NCBI GenBank assembly: GCA_963832715.1
Contig: CAWHVB010000007.1
Location: 286,580-350,579 of the forward strand
DNA from: DATFVA01 sp963832715
GTDB lineage: Bacteria > Bacteroidota > Ignavibacteria > Ignavibacteriales > Ignavibacteriaceae
Direction: 5' to 3'
DNA length: 64,000 nt
This document shows positions 36,686 through 45,228 of the stretch, one piece after another; position 1 is the stretch's first letter; every line of letters begins with the position of its first letter. The notes beneath the pieces are model-generated. The model saw only the letters and a program-made list of their open reading frames with translations. It was not told where the DNA came from and did not search any database. Position numbers and translations under genes: made by a program.

Positions 36686-37687
36686 TTAGTCCATTCCCCA
36701 AACTATATAAGACGCACCCCATGTATAGCCTGCGCCGAATGCAGAAAGAATAAGCTTATCGCCTTTTTTTAATTTACCCGCTCTATAGTAATCAACGAGG
36801 CAGGAAGGGATTGTAGCGGCGGTAGTATTTCCATATTTATTTATATTTATCATTACTTTATCCTTACCTATACCCATTCGTTGAGCTGTAGCATCAATAA
36901 TTCTAAGATTAGCCTGGTGCGGTACAAGGTAAGCGATGTCATCAGATTTAAGATTATTTTTCTGCATAATCTCATAGGATATATCAGCCATGCCTTTTAC
37001 AGCCACCTTAAACACTGCCTTGCCATCCTGGTAGAGATAATGCATTTTTTTATCGACGGTGTCATGGGACGGAGGGTTAAGACTTCCGCCGCCTTTCATA
37101 TGCAGGGCCTCCTGGCCTGAACCATCGACTTTCAGAATAGAGTCAATCAAACCATAATTGGTATCTTCGGTTGGTTCAAGAAGAACCGCTGCACCTGCAT
37201 CTCCGAAAAGTATACAATTATTTCTGTCAGTATAATCAACAATGGAACTCATTTTATCTGCACCGATTACCATCACTTTTTTATATTTTCCGCTCTCTAT
37301 AAGAGAACAGCCGGTCTGGAAAGCAAAAAGGAATCCCGAGCAAGCAGCTGATAAATCGAAACCCCATGCATTCTTAGCACCGATATTATTCTGAACGATA
37401 CACGCCGTAGCCGGAAAGAACATATCGGGAGTTACCGTAGCTACTATTATACAATCCAGATCTTCGGGGATTACATTATATTTTTCCAATAACTCTTTAG
37501 CCGCCCCGGTTGCCAGGTCACTTGTAGCACCATTTTCAAGGAGTCTTCTTTCCTTAATACCGGTTCTCGTAGTTATCCACTCATCAGACGTCTCCACTAT
37601 CCGTTCGAAATAAGCATTATCCATCACTTTATCAGGGACATACATTCCCAGGCCTGTAATTACAGCATTAATTTTGTTTTGTTTCAT
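36686..37687 (-). CDS. fabH: Beta-ketoacyl-ACP synthase III
   Basis: This enzyme starts fatty-acid synthesis by condensing acyl-CoA with malonyl-ACP. The 333-residue protein has DEWITTRTGIKERR, the nucleophile in DLSAACSGFLFAFQ (Cys116), VPHQANLRIIDA and NKYGNTTAATIPSCL. It ends one base before the plsX stop region begins, so the two are directly abutted. FabH usually sets branched versus straight primer choice. Specificity cannot be read here. Confidence 0.97.
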   Translation of the reverse strand: MKQNKINAVITGLGMYVPDKVMDNAYFERIVETSDEWITTRTGIKERRLLENGATSDLATGAAKELLEKYNVIPEDLDCIIVATVTPDMFFPATACIVQNNIGAKNAWGFDLSAACSGFLFAFQTGCSLIESGKYKKVMVIGADKMSSIVDYTDRNNCILFGDAGAAVLLEPTEDTNYGLIDSILKVDGSGQEALHMKGGGSLNPPSHDTVDKKMHYLYQDGKAVFKVAVKGMADISYEIMQKNNLKSDDIAYLVPHQANLRIIDATAQRMGIGKDKVMININKYGNTTAATIPSCLVDYYRAGKLKKGDKLILSAFGAGYTWGASYIVWGMD

Positions 37688-38731
37688 TTATTCACTTCCG
37701 GTTTTTGCAGAGTATTGTTTAATTGATTTCTCAATCTTACCCAAGAGGTTTTTATCAAACATAGTTTTAGCTTTTAAAACCATATTAAGTATAGCTTTAG
37801 GGGTACTGGATCCATGACCTATTATACTAATTCCTTTAACTCCAAGCAAGGGAACACCTCCATGTTCCTGGTAATCCATAACTTTAAGGGCTTTCCTGAG
37901 AGATCCTCTTGTTAAGCCAATCTTAATTTTATCCAGGAAACTCCTGCTGGCAGTTTCTGATAATAAATGTTTTAATAATGCCGGGACAGCCTCCCCAAAC
38001 TTAAGGATAATATTTCCAACAAAGCCATCACACACAACTACATCAACTTTTCCGGTGAGAACATCCCTGCCTTCAACATTTCCTATGAAATTAAGTTTTG
38101 ACTGCTTCAACAATTTCAAGGCTGCTTCGGAGATCTCATTACCTTTTCCTTCCTCTTCGCCCATACTGAGTATACCTACCGAAGGGTTATCAACTCCCCC
38201 TATTTCACGCGCGTATATAGTACCCATAACCGCATATTCAAACAGATGCTGAGGTTTGGAATCCTTACCCGCTCCAACGTCGTACAGGTAACAAACACCA
38301 TTCACATTCGGCATTTCCGCTCCGATAGTAGCCCTGCCTACACCAGGAATCCTTCCCATAATCAAGGAGGATGCGGCCATCATCGCCCCGGTATTACCGG
38401 CACTTATAAATGCGTCTGCTTTTTTATCCCTGACCAGCTCAGCCCCGACTGCAATTGATGATTTGGGTTTTATTTTTAAAGCATTAGTGGGGCTATCACC
38501 CATTTCTATGACCTGGTCTGTATGAATGATGTTATTTTCATCAAAGGAAGTATTTTCTTTCGAGAGGACCTTTTTAATTTCTTCGGATCGGCCTATAAGA
38601 AACAGTTCAATATTTTTAATTTCGTTTACAGCCTGCACTGCACCCAATACAACATTATGGGGGGCGAAATCGCCCCCCATAGCATCAACAATTATTCTGC
38701 ATTTAGTTCTGTTGGCTTCAGAATCGTTCAT
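37688..38731 (-). CDS. plsX: Phosphate acyltransferase
   Basis: PlsX makes acyl-phosphate from acyl-ACP for phospholipid synthesis. The 347-residue protein opens with CRIIVDAMGGDFAPHNVVLGA and contains SFISAGNTGAMMAAS-like ISAGNTGAMM, GEEEGKGNE, VVVCDGFVGNIILK and GHGSSTPKAI. It lies 23 bases after rpmF, in the standard yceD-rpmF-plsX-fabH order. Confidence 0.97.
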   Translation of the reverse strand: MNDSEANRTKCRIIVDAMGGDFAPHNVVLGAVQAVNEIKNIELFLIGRSEEIKKVLSKENTSFDENNIIHTDQVIEMGDSPTNALKIKPKSSIAVGAELVRDKKADAFISAGNTGAMMAASSLIMGRIPGVGRATIGAEMPNVNGVCYLYDVGAGKDSKPQHLFEYAVMGTIYAREIGGVDNPSVGILSMGEEEGKGNEISEAALKLLKQSKLNFIGNVEGRDVLTGKVDVVVCDGFVGNIILKFGEAVPALLKHLLSETASRSFLDKIKIGLTRGSLRKALKVMDYQEHGGVPLLGVKGISIIGHGSSTPKAILNMVLKAKTMFDKNLLGKIEKSIKQYSAKTGSE

Positions 38732-38754
38732 TAAAAAGATTTTATTCTTAGAAA

Positions 38755-38934
38755 TTAGCTTTTGGGTATAAACATAGATTTTTCATTATAATACCCGCAG
38801 GAAGGACAGGCACGGTGGGTCATTTTCATTTCACCGCAATTCGAACACGTTCCAAGTGTAGGAGCTGTTGCTTTGTAGTGTGTTCTCCTTTTATCCCTTC
38901 TGCTCTTCGACCATTTACGTTTTGGATTTGGCAT
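38755..38934 (-). CDS. rpmF: 50S ribosomal protein L32
   Basis: A 59-residue ORF reads MPNPKRKWSKSRRDKRRTHY at its start, with the zinc-ribbon cysteines GTCSNCGEMKMTH and ACPSCGYYN and the end EKSMFIPKS. It is basic and of normal L32 length. It sits between yceD and plsX as in most bacteria. All four zinc-binding cysteines are retained, so this is the C+ form. Confidence 0.96.
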   Translation of the reverse strand: MPNPKRKWSKSRRDKRRTHYKATAPTLGTCSNCGEMKMTHRACPSCGYYNEKSMFIPKS

Positions 38935-38948
38935 TCTTTTACCGTTTC

Positions 38949-39455
38949 TTAATTAGTGTTTAATTTATTTTTTAATTCCATCAGCGGAAGCCACCTGATA
39001 TCAGTTTCATTTTTACTGCAGGAACAATCACCTTCATTAAGGTTCTTCCCGCACCTGCTGCAAAGTCCTTTGCACTCTTCACTGCATAACTTCTTCATAG
39101 GAACAGCTAATATTGAAAAATCACGAACATCATCCGAAATATCAATCACATCTGCTGCGGATGGAATATAAACTATATTATCAGATTGGCTTTCAACAGG
39201 TTCCATTCCCTGCAGGTAAACCATTTCATAATTGGTGCGGAGTAATTTTTTAAATGCACCTGTACACCGGTCACACTCAAAAACAACACTGAGAAAGATT
39301 GAAGAATAAAGGATTATTTGATTGTGAGTTTTTTTGAGCTCAACCTCAACTTCAACATTTCCTTCAAATGGTAATTCCAATCCAATTTCATTTACGGGTT
39401 CAGAGAATCTGACATTATGAGTTCCCTCACTCAGATTCGAAATCTTGATTTTCAT
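38949..39455 (-). CDS. yceD: YceD/DUF177 family protein
   Basis: This 168-residue protein belongs to the family needed for 23S rRNA accumulation or large-subunit assembly in bacteria and plants. Features are an N-terminal beta region, FECDRCTGAFKKLL and the cysteine-rich end LCSEECKGLCSRCGKNLNEG, probably a zinc site. It precedes rpmF by 14 bases and is the first gene of the rpmF-plsX-fab-rnc operon. Its promoter should be in the 39456-39640 region. Confidence 0.9.
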   Translation of the reverse strand: MKIKISNLSEGTHNVRFSEPVNEIGLELPFEGNVEVEVELKKTHNQIILYSSIFLSVVFECDRCTGAFKKLLRTNYEMVYLQGMEPVESQSDNIVYIPSAADVIDISDDVRDFSILAVPMKKLCSEECKGLCSRCGKNLNEGDCSCSKNETDIRWLPLMELKNKLNTN

Positions 39456-39643
39456 CGTAAATTCTCACAATCTTTACAAAAAAACGATTAGAAATATAGC
39501 CATACTTCCATATATAGTCAATAAATTAAGTTCTGCACAAAAGCTATTTTTCATTGATCCCCTCTAAAATATCATAAAGAATGACCCAAATCATTATTTA
39601 ACTAAACTAAGCGAAATTATACCGATAGACTAAGGGAGGCAGT

Positions 39644-39721
39644 ATGAGCGATAGTCGAGTGGAATTTTCATCTAATCCTGCCCCAAGGTTAAGGATTGAG
39701 ACGTATCTGGAACGTATGTGA
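39644..39721 (+). CDS. Possible 25-residue small ORF with strong ribosome-binding site
   Basis: AGGGAGG lies 5 bases before ATG at 39644, and the frame reads MSDSRVEFSSNPAPRLRIET, then YLERM and a stop. The stop lies inside the second unit of the 11-bp repeat array. The ribosome-binding site is better than many real genes here. However, the ORF starts within a GAGCGATAGTCGAG element that resembles dispersed intergenic repeats, so it may be chance. No known family. Confidence 0.25.
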   Translation: MSDSRVEFSSNPAPRLRIETYLERM

Positions 39722-39750
39722 AACGTATGTGAGACGTATGTGGAATGGAT
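39700..39750. repeat. Four-to-five-unit 11-bp tandem array with ACGTAT core
   Basis: ACGTAT cores begin at 39701, 39712, 39723 and 39734, exactly 11 bases apart. A degenerate fifth (ATGGAT) is at 39745. Linkers are CTGGA, GTGAA, GTGAG and GTGGA. The 457-base gap 39456-39912 between divergent yceD and the ABC gene holds this array, the small ORF at 39644 and otherwise AT-rich DNA. Period and core match the array at 22234, but the linkers differ. Confidence 0.9.
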
Positions 39751-39912
39751 CTATACAGAGTAAATCAGAGTTCGAAATTCTTTTAAATAAATACGCGGGT
39801 GATAATACGGGAGCAAGAATGATGAATTAAAAACTAAAGATTTTGATGGAGTCTGCTATAGTTTATAAAAGCTATATACTTTAAATTAGAGTTTTATTTT
39901 AGATTTAAATAT

Positions 39913-40806
39913 ATGCTCGCAGTCCGGAATCTGACAAAAGAATATAATGATGTTGTTGCGGTAAAGAATTTAAGTTTTACTGTAAATGAAGGCAAAATTT
40001 TTGGTCTCCTTGGACCAAATGGAGCAGGTAAGACCACCACTATCAGAACCCTGCTTAATATAATAAAGCCTACCTCAGGAGAAATCAGTTTTAACGACAG
40101 GAAGATTTCACGTGATTTTTTCAATGTTATAGGATATCTTCCTGAAGACAGGGGTTTATACAAAAAAAGCAGGGTTGACGAAGTAATCCTGTATTTTGCG
40201 GCTCTCAAGAATATGAACCGATCAGAATCTCATAAACAATTGGGTTACTGGCTGGAAAGATTGCAGATAACACATTACAAAACGAAGAAAATAGAAGAAC
40301 TCTCCAAAGGCAACCAGCAAAAGGTTCAATTTATCATTTCTGTGATCCATAATCCCAAACTGCTTATTCTTGACGAACCATTCAGCGGATTTGATCCTAT
40401 CAACCAGCAGATAATCCGTGAAACAATTCTTTCCTTCATCTCAGAGGGAAAACTGATAGTACTTTCCACACATCATATGGATTTTGCCGAGAAAATGTGT
40501 TCGGAAATTCTGCTAATGAATAAAGGTCAGGAAGTATGCAGCGGTTCCCTTTCGCAGCTGAAGAAGAACTTCGGGGGAAATATGGTTGAAATCGGCTTCG
40601 AAGGCAGCGGCAGTATAATCAGGGGATTAAAATATGTAAAGGGAATAGACGATTATAATAACTATGCTGAAGTTCAGCTTGAGGACTCAGTTGAACCATA
40701 TACTTTCTTACGAGACATAGCCGATAAAATAAAGGTAAATCATTTCCAGATAATCGAACCCACACTAAATAAAATTTTTATCGATATGATAAAACAGAGT
40801 GCCTGA
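39913..40806 (+). CDS. ABC transporter ATP-binding protein
   Basis: The 297-residue ATPase has Walker A GLLGPNGAGKTTTIR, Q-loop region YLPEDRGLYKKSRV, signature LSKGNQQKVQFI, Walker B LLILDEPFSGFDP and switch STHHMDFAEK. The C-terminal DUF4162-type extension (about 220-297) is typical of NatA-like and daunorubicin-type exporters. The YLPEDRGLY and LSKGNQQK wording is that of the ABC-2 NatA subgroup. It overlaps or abuts the permease gene next to it. Confidence 0.94.
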   Translation: MLAVRNLTKEYNDVVAVKNLSFTVNEGKIFGLLGPNGAGKTTTIRTLLNIIKPTSGEISFNDRKISRDFFNVIGYLPEDRGLYKKSRVDEVILYFAALKNMNRSESHKQLGYWLERLQITHYKTKKIEELSKGNQQKVQFIISVIHNPKLLILDEPFSGFDPINQQIIRETILSFISEGKLIVLSTHHMDFAEKMCSEILLMNKGQEVCSGSLSQLKKNFGGNMVEIGFEGSGSIIRGLKYVKGIDDYNNYAEVQLEDSVEPYTFLRDIADKIKVNHFQIIEPTLNKIFIDMIKQSA

Positions 40807-40810
40807 GATA

Positions 40811-42067
40811 ATGAAAAAAATTTTTGAAATATCGAAGTGGGAATTTCTGGAGAAAGTTAAAACCCGTGCTTTTATTTTATCTTTAATAATTACACCTGCG
40901 CTGGTGATAATGGTTTCTATCGGAGGGACATTCCTCTCAACAACCGAGCAGGAGTCGACAAAAGCTATCGGTATTATCGATTCGTCAATGGGATACTTCT
41001 ATCCCCTTTCACAGACACTTGAAAGCTACAAACTTGATAACGGTCAACCCGCTTATGTTGTTTTTAATTTAAATCAGCCGATGGAAGATTACAACAATGC
41101 AATCCAATCTGCCGACAAAGAGGTATACAAAAATAAAATTTCAGGATTTATTCTTTTAAGAAGGTATGGGAATGACTCTCTCTATATAGAATACAGAAGC
41201 GGCAACTCCGGGAATTTTAAAGATGTACAGAGAATAGAGAATGCAGTTAAAGAAGTAAGGTTGAAAATACAGCTGCAGAAGCTGGGAATTAATCCCAACC
41301 TGCTTCATTCATCATTCAACAGAGTTACTGTAAACCAGATTACTGTAAAAGAAGGAAGCCAGGTTCAGCAATCAGACTTTTTAACGGAGTTCCTTTCGGC
41401 GATAGTTTTTATAATGCTCCTGCTGATGATGATTATCTATTCAGGCCAGATGCTTGTCAGAAGCCTGGTTGAAGAAAAGTCAAATAAACTGATAGAAATT
41501 TTAATTTCAAGCTGCACTCCCGAACAACTGCTGGCCGGAAAAATACTCGGGCTAAGCGCCCTGGGATTATTCCAGATGTTCATCTGGGCCTGTATCGGGA
41601 TCGCCCTTGCAGGGAGCTCAATGATACCTGCATCCGCATTCAATAATATTTTTATTATGCTCATTTATTTCATCCTGGGATTTCTTTTTTACACAGCCCT
41701 ATTTGTCGGGATTGGTTCGATTGTAACCACCGAACAGGAAGCTCAACAGATAACAAGCTACCTGAGCCTGGTATTAGTATTGCCAATTGCGATATCGGCA
41801 TCTGCTATTTTTAATCCAAACTCCTTACTGGTTGAGATACTGTCATTTATTCCTTTAACCATTCCAGCAATAATGCTGTTAAAAATTAATGTCATTAACG
41901 TCCCGCCGGCCGAGATATTATCGACAATTATAATTATGGTTGCTTCTATTTATATTACTATATTCGTTGCATCAAAAATATTCAGGATCGGGATACTTTC
42001 ATACGGGAAAAAACCAGGAATAAAAGAGCTTATCGTCATGGATAAAAGAAAAATGATACACAACTAA
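40811..42067 (+). CDS. ABC-2 family transporter permease (NatB-like)
   Basis: ATG at 40811 (MKKIFEISKWEFLEKVKTRA) is favoured over GTG at 40799, which lies inside the ATPase gene. The 418-residue protein has one N-terminal membrane helix and a periplasmic domain of about 170 residues. Five to six C-terminal helices follow, with VEEKSNKLIEILISSCTPEQLLAGKILG, the conserved ABC-2 coupling motif. It pairs with the ATPase just upstream to form an exporter. The substrate is unknown; sodium or peptide-antibiotic efflux is typical of relatives. Confidence 0.92.
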   Translation: MKKIFEISKWEFLEKVKTRAFILSLIITPALVIMVSIGGTFLSTTEQESTKAIGIIDSSMGYFYPLSQTLESYKLDNGQPAYVVFNLNQPMEDYNNAIQSADKEVYKNKISGFILLRRYGNDSLYIEYRSGNSGNFKDVQRIENAVKEVRLKIQLQKLGINPNLLHSSFNRVTVNQITVKEGSQVQQSDFLTEFLSAIVFIMLLLMMIIYSGQMLVRSLVEEKSNKLIEILISSCTPEQLLAGKILGLSALGLFQMFIWACIGIALAGSSMIPASAFNNIFIMLIYFILGFLFYTALFVGIGSIVTTEQEAQQITSYLSLVLVLPIAISASAIFNPNSLLVEILSFIPLTIPAIMLLKINVINVPPAEILSTIIIMVASIYITIFVASKIFRIGILSYGKKPGIKELIVMDKRKMIHN

Positions 42068-42075
42068 GAGGAACA

Positions 42076-43035
42076 GTGTTATTTATTGCTTCTTTATTTG
42101 CAGCTATTATACCAATGTTCACCTACCTTCTGATTATCTGGCGGACAGACAAGTACGACCGTGAACCCTTCAGTCTTGTGATTATCAATTATATTTACGG
42201 TGCCGTAGGGGCAATACTGCTTGCTGTTATAGGCAGTGAACTGATTGCTGCTATGATTTCGTATATTCTTCAAAACGAAGAAATGATGCTCAGAATACAG
42301 ACGATATTTATAGCGCCGGTTGTTGAAGAAACAACTAAAGGCTTTTTTCTTTTCCTGATGGTAGCTAATAAAAAATTTGATAACATTACCGATGGAATAG
42401 TATACGGCGGGGCGATCGGTCTCGGTTTCGGAATGACCGAAAACTTTTTTTATTTCGTTTTCTATTCTCATTCATTTCACGATTGGCTAAGTATTGTAAT
42501 AATCAGAACGTTATTTTCGGGTGTAATGCATTGTGTTTCTACCGGAACTCTCGGTGCATTTATAGGATATGCAAAATTTAAGCGCGGAGTAATTAAGATG
42601 ACCTTCCCCCTGATCGGGCTTGGTATTGCGATGTTCATTCATTTTTTATGGAATCTTTCGGTAAGTTTCGATTCAACCGCGATGCTGGGGTTCTTCTTTA
42701 TGATAATTACCATTGCGATTTTTATTACTGTATTTTCAATTTCGTTGCTGGGGGAAAAGAAAATTATTTTCCGGGAACTGCTGACCGAATCTGAAGCCGG
42801 TCTAATTCCAGAAGAGCATTTGCTGATTCTGAACTCCAATAAGAGAAATAAACTCGGCTGGATTGATGAAAGCGTCCGTAAATTATATATTAGGGCTGCG
42901 ACAACCCTTGCCTTCAGAAAAATGCAGGCAAGAAATTCTACCGGTGTAAGTAAAAATTATTATGACCAGGATATCGAACATTACAGAAACTTTATCCGGA
43001 ATTTATTATCAGGCACAGCTAATATAAATGACTAA
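42076..43035 (+). CDS. PrsW-family intramembrane metalloprotease
   Basis: GTG at 42076 follows AGAGGA with good spacing. The 319-residue protein has about eight membrane helices and the PrsW signatures: VVEETTKGFFLF (EExxK), GLGFGMTENFFYF, a histidine in SGVMHCVSTGTLGAFIG and one in FIHFLWN. Family members cleave membrane proteins such as anti-sigma factors. A soluble C-terminal tail of about 90 residues is extra. It starts 8 bases after the ABC permease. Confidence 0.9.
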   Translation: MLFIASLFAAIIPMFTYLLIIWRTDKYDREPFSLVIINYIYGAVGAILLAVIGSELIAAMISYILQNEEMMLRIQTIFIAPVVEETTKGFFLFLMVANKKFDNITDGIVYGGAIGLGFGMTENFFYFVFYSHSFHDWLSIVIIRTLFSGVMHCVSTGTLGAFIGYAKFKRGVIKMTFPLIGLGIAMFIHFLWNLSVSFDSTAMLGFFFMIITIAIFITVFSISLLGEKKIIFRELLTESEAGLIPEEHLLILNSNKRNKLGWIDESVRKLYIRAATTLAFRKMQARNSTGVSKNYYDQDIEHYRNFIRNLLSGTANIND

Positions 43036-43726
43036 ATCTAATTCTTGTATCTGTCTCCTCCCCCTTTCACCGGTCTTCAATGCAGGCCGGGCTCCCTCGT
43101 TTGAAACTTTCACACCGGAAGATTCCTCCCTGCTTTATTCAATATTATATGAAAATTATACTGAGATCTTCCAGGAGTTAAACGATAATTCCACTATAGT
43201 TTATTGTATAGACGAAAATGACAAGGATATACCCGGGTGTATAACAGATAAATTCTCCGTTAAACAAAGTATTAATACATCCGAAATCAATACTGAGATC
43301 AAAAACTTAAACGATAAATACTTCAAAAGATTTCATAGCAACATAATTATATTTGCACATTCTGCAGGTGTGTCGGGGCAGGATATTAAGAAGATCTTTT
43401 CGTTACTCGAGATGGAGGATGAATCTTTACTTATAGGACGCGGTACCGATGAAAGGATCAATCTTCTGGGGTTTAATACATATAATGAAGAATTGATGGG
43501 AAATATTGCTGAAGACAGGAATCATTATAATGAGATGCTTATCAAAGCTAGTAAACACGAGAATTTTGTTCATACATTAAATAATTTTATGCTGATAGAG
43601 ACAAGGGAAGATTTCAAAAAACTATATACTGAACTTTCCAGGAAAGAAAGTCTTACTTACTGCAATCAGGATATTCATGAAAAATTCACACACCTGTTTA
43701 TTGAGTATAAGGATTTACTGAAATGA
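43028..43726 (+). CDS. Protein of unknown function, distantly DUF2064/GT-A-like
   Basis: The 232-residue protein overlaps prsW by 8 bases and nadD by four (ATGA), so it is translated in series with both. A segment SNIIIFAHSAGVSGQDIKKI, then LLIGRGTDERINLLGFNT, is shaped like the DUF2064/TIGR04282 transferase region (GSDxPxL, then GPxxDGGYxLiG). The acidic metal-binding residues of that family are not clearly kept. It may be a degenerate nucleotidyl- or glycosyltransferase. The name is a structural guess. Confidence 0.55.
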   Translation: MTKSNSCICLLPLSPVFNAGRAPSFETFTPEDSSLLYSILYENYTEIFQELNDNSTIVYCIDENDKDIPGCITDKFSVKQSINTSEINTEIKNLNDKYFKRFHSNIIIFAHSAGVSGQDIKKIFSLLEMEDESLLIGRGTDERINLLGFNTYNEELMGNIAEDRNHYNEMLIKASKHENFVHTLNNFMLIETREDFKKLYTELSRKESLTYCNQDIHEKFTHLFIEYKDLLK

Positions 43727-44300
43727 GCAGAGCAGGAATATACGGCGGAACCTTCGACCCGGTTCATTTCGGCCACCTCATAACCGCACAGTGCGTAAGA
43801 GAACTCCGCAACCTTGACAAGATAATATTTATACCGAACCGGATTTCACCATTTAAACAGACATGAAGGTATCTGAACCTGAGCACAGAGCGAATATGCT
43901 GCAAATGGCTATTAAAAATATACCTTATTTTGATTTATCCGATTTTGAAATTAATAGAAAAAAAGTATCATATACTATCGATACCGTCCACAGGATGAAA
44001 CAGGATTACGATGAAATTGAACTGATTGTAGGCGCCGACAATATGAGCACATTTGACAAATGGAAATCACCCGAAGAAATAGTTGAGCTTGTGACCCTGC
44101 TTGTTTTGAGACGCAGGACAGAAAACGTTCCGGATATACCTAATAAGTTTATCAAGGATGCGGTTCTGCTTGAAACCCCTGTAATCGATATCAGCGGAAC
44201 AATGATAAGAGAACGTGTAAGACAAGGGCTGCCGATCGATTTTCTTGTACCGCAGGAAGTAATGAAATATATTTATGATTTAAAATTATATAAGGACTAA
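43723..44300 (+). CDS. nadD: Nicotinate-nucleotide adenylyltransferase, single-base frameshift
   Basis: NadD joins nicotinate mononucleotide to AMP for NAD synthesis. The first frame (43723-43866) encodes GIYGGTFDPVHFGHLITAQ, the nucleotidyltransferase HxGH signature, and stops after 47 residues at FKQT. The second frame (43857-44300) continues with PEHRANMLQMAI, VSYTIDTVHRM, VGADNMSTFDKW and ISGTMIRERVRQG, all NadD motifs. The total is one base short of a multiple of three. Adding one A to the TTTAAAC run at 43852-43858 restores about 192 residues. NadD is normally essential, so a sequence error is likelier than a dead gene. Confidence 0.88.
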
Positions 44301-45223
44301 TGATGAAAATTCTTGTAACCGGAGGGGCGGGTTTTATTGCCTCACACATTGCCGATGCTTTAATTGAAGAAGGGCATTCAGTTCATATACTGGATAATCT
44401 TTCTTCAGGCTTTGAAAAGAACATTAATCAAAAGGCTTCATTCATCAAGGCCGATATCCGGGATAAATCGCTTTCTAAAATTTTTGAGAAAGAAAAATTT
44501 GACGTAATTAACCACCATGCAGCACAGATGGATGTAAGGCGCTCCGTTGCCGACCCGGCATTTGATGCAGATATAAACATAGTTGGAACCATAAATCTTT
44601 TACAGAATGCAATAAAGTATAATGTTAATAAATTTATGTTTGCTTCCACAGGAGGAGCAATCTACGGGGAGCAGGAATATTTTCCTGCAGACGAAAAACA
44701 TCCCACAGCTCCGCTTTCTCCGTATGGCATTTCCAAATTGTCGGTAGAAAAATATTTATTCTTTTATAAAGCTCAGTACGGTCTTAATTATTCAATACTG
44801 CGGTATGCAAACATATACGGGCCGCGGCAAAACCCTCATGGCGAAGCCGGTGTAGTTGCGATCTTCTCAAAAAAACTCCTTGGCGGCGAACAACCGGTTA
44901 TTAATGGAGACGGTAAGCAGACACGTGATTACACTTTTGTAAAGGATGTTGTAAAAGCCAACCTTCTGGCTTTAAATGATAAAGTCTCTGATATTTACAA
45001 TGTCGGAACCGGAAGAGAGACTGACGTAAACGAGTTATTTAATATGATAAATAAACTGGCAGGTAAGGGCCAGGTAGAAAAACACGGACCGGCGATGCCA
45101 GGTGAACAGATGAGAAGTGTTATAACTTCCGAAAAATTAAAAAATACATTCGGCTGGTCTCCTTCAACACCAATCGCAGAGGGATTAAAAAATACGGTCC
45201 AATACTTTAAGGAAAATTTATAA
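44300..45223 (+). CDS. NAD-dependent sugar-nucleotide epimerase/dehydratase (GalE-like)
   Basis: This is an extended SDR enzyme of 307 residues with ILVTGGAGFIASHIADALIEEGH at the start. It also has NHHAAQMDVRRSVADP, STGGAIYGE, the catalytic YGISK (Tyr and Lys) near residue 148, and YANIYGPRQNPHGEAGVVAIF. It most resembles UDP-glucose 4-epimerase homologues and would supply UDP-galactose or a related donor to surface glycans. Its ATG overlaps the nadD stop (TAATG). Confidence 0.9.
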   Translation: MMKILVTGGAGFIASHIADALIEEGHSVHILDNLSSGFEKNINQKASFIKADIRDKSLSKIFEKEKFDVINHHAAQMDVRRSVADPAFDADINIVGTINLLQNAIKYNVNKFMFASTGGAIYGEQEYFPADEKHPTAPLSPYGISKLSVEKYLFFYKAQYGLNYSILRYANIYGPRQNPHGEAGVVAIFSKKLLGGEQPVINGDGKQTRDYTFVKDVVKANLLALNDKVSDIYNVGTGRETDVNELFNMINKLAGKGQVEKHGPAMPGEQMRSVITSEKLKNTFGWSPSTPIAEGLKNTVQYFKENL

Positions 45224-45228
45224 TAACA

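Noticed and set aside
42094..42471. 125-codon minus-strand ORF over the PrsW gene
   Set aside because: It is antisense to a clear membrane protease with family motifs; it reads no recognisable domain.
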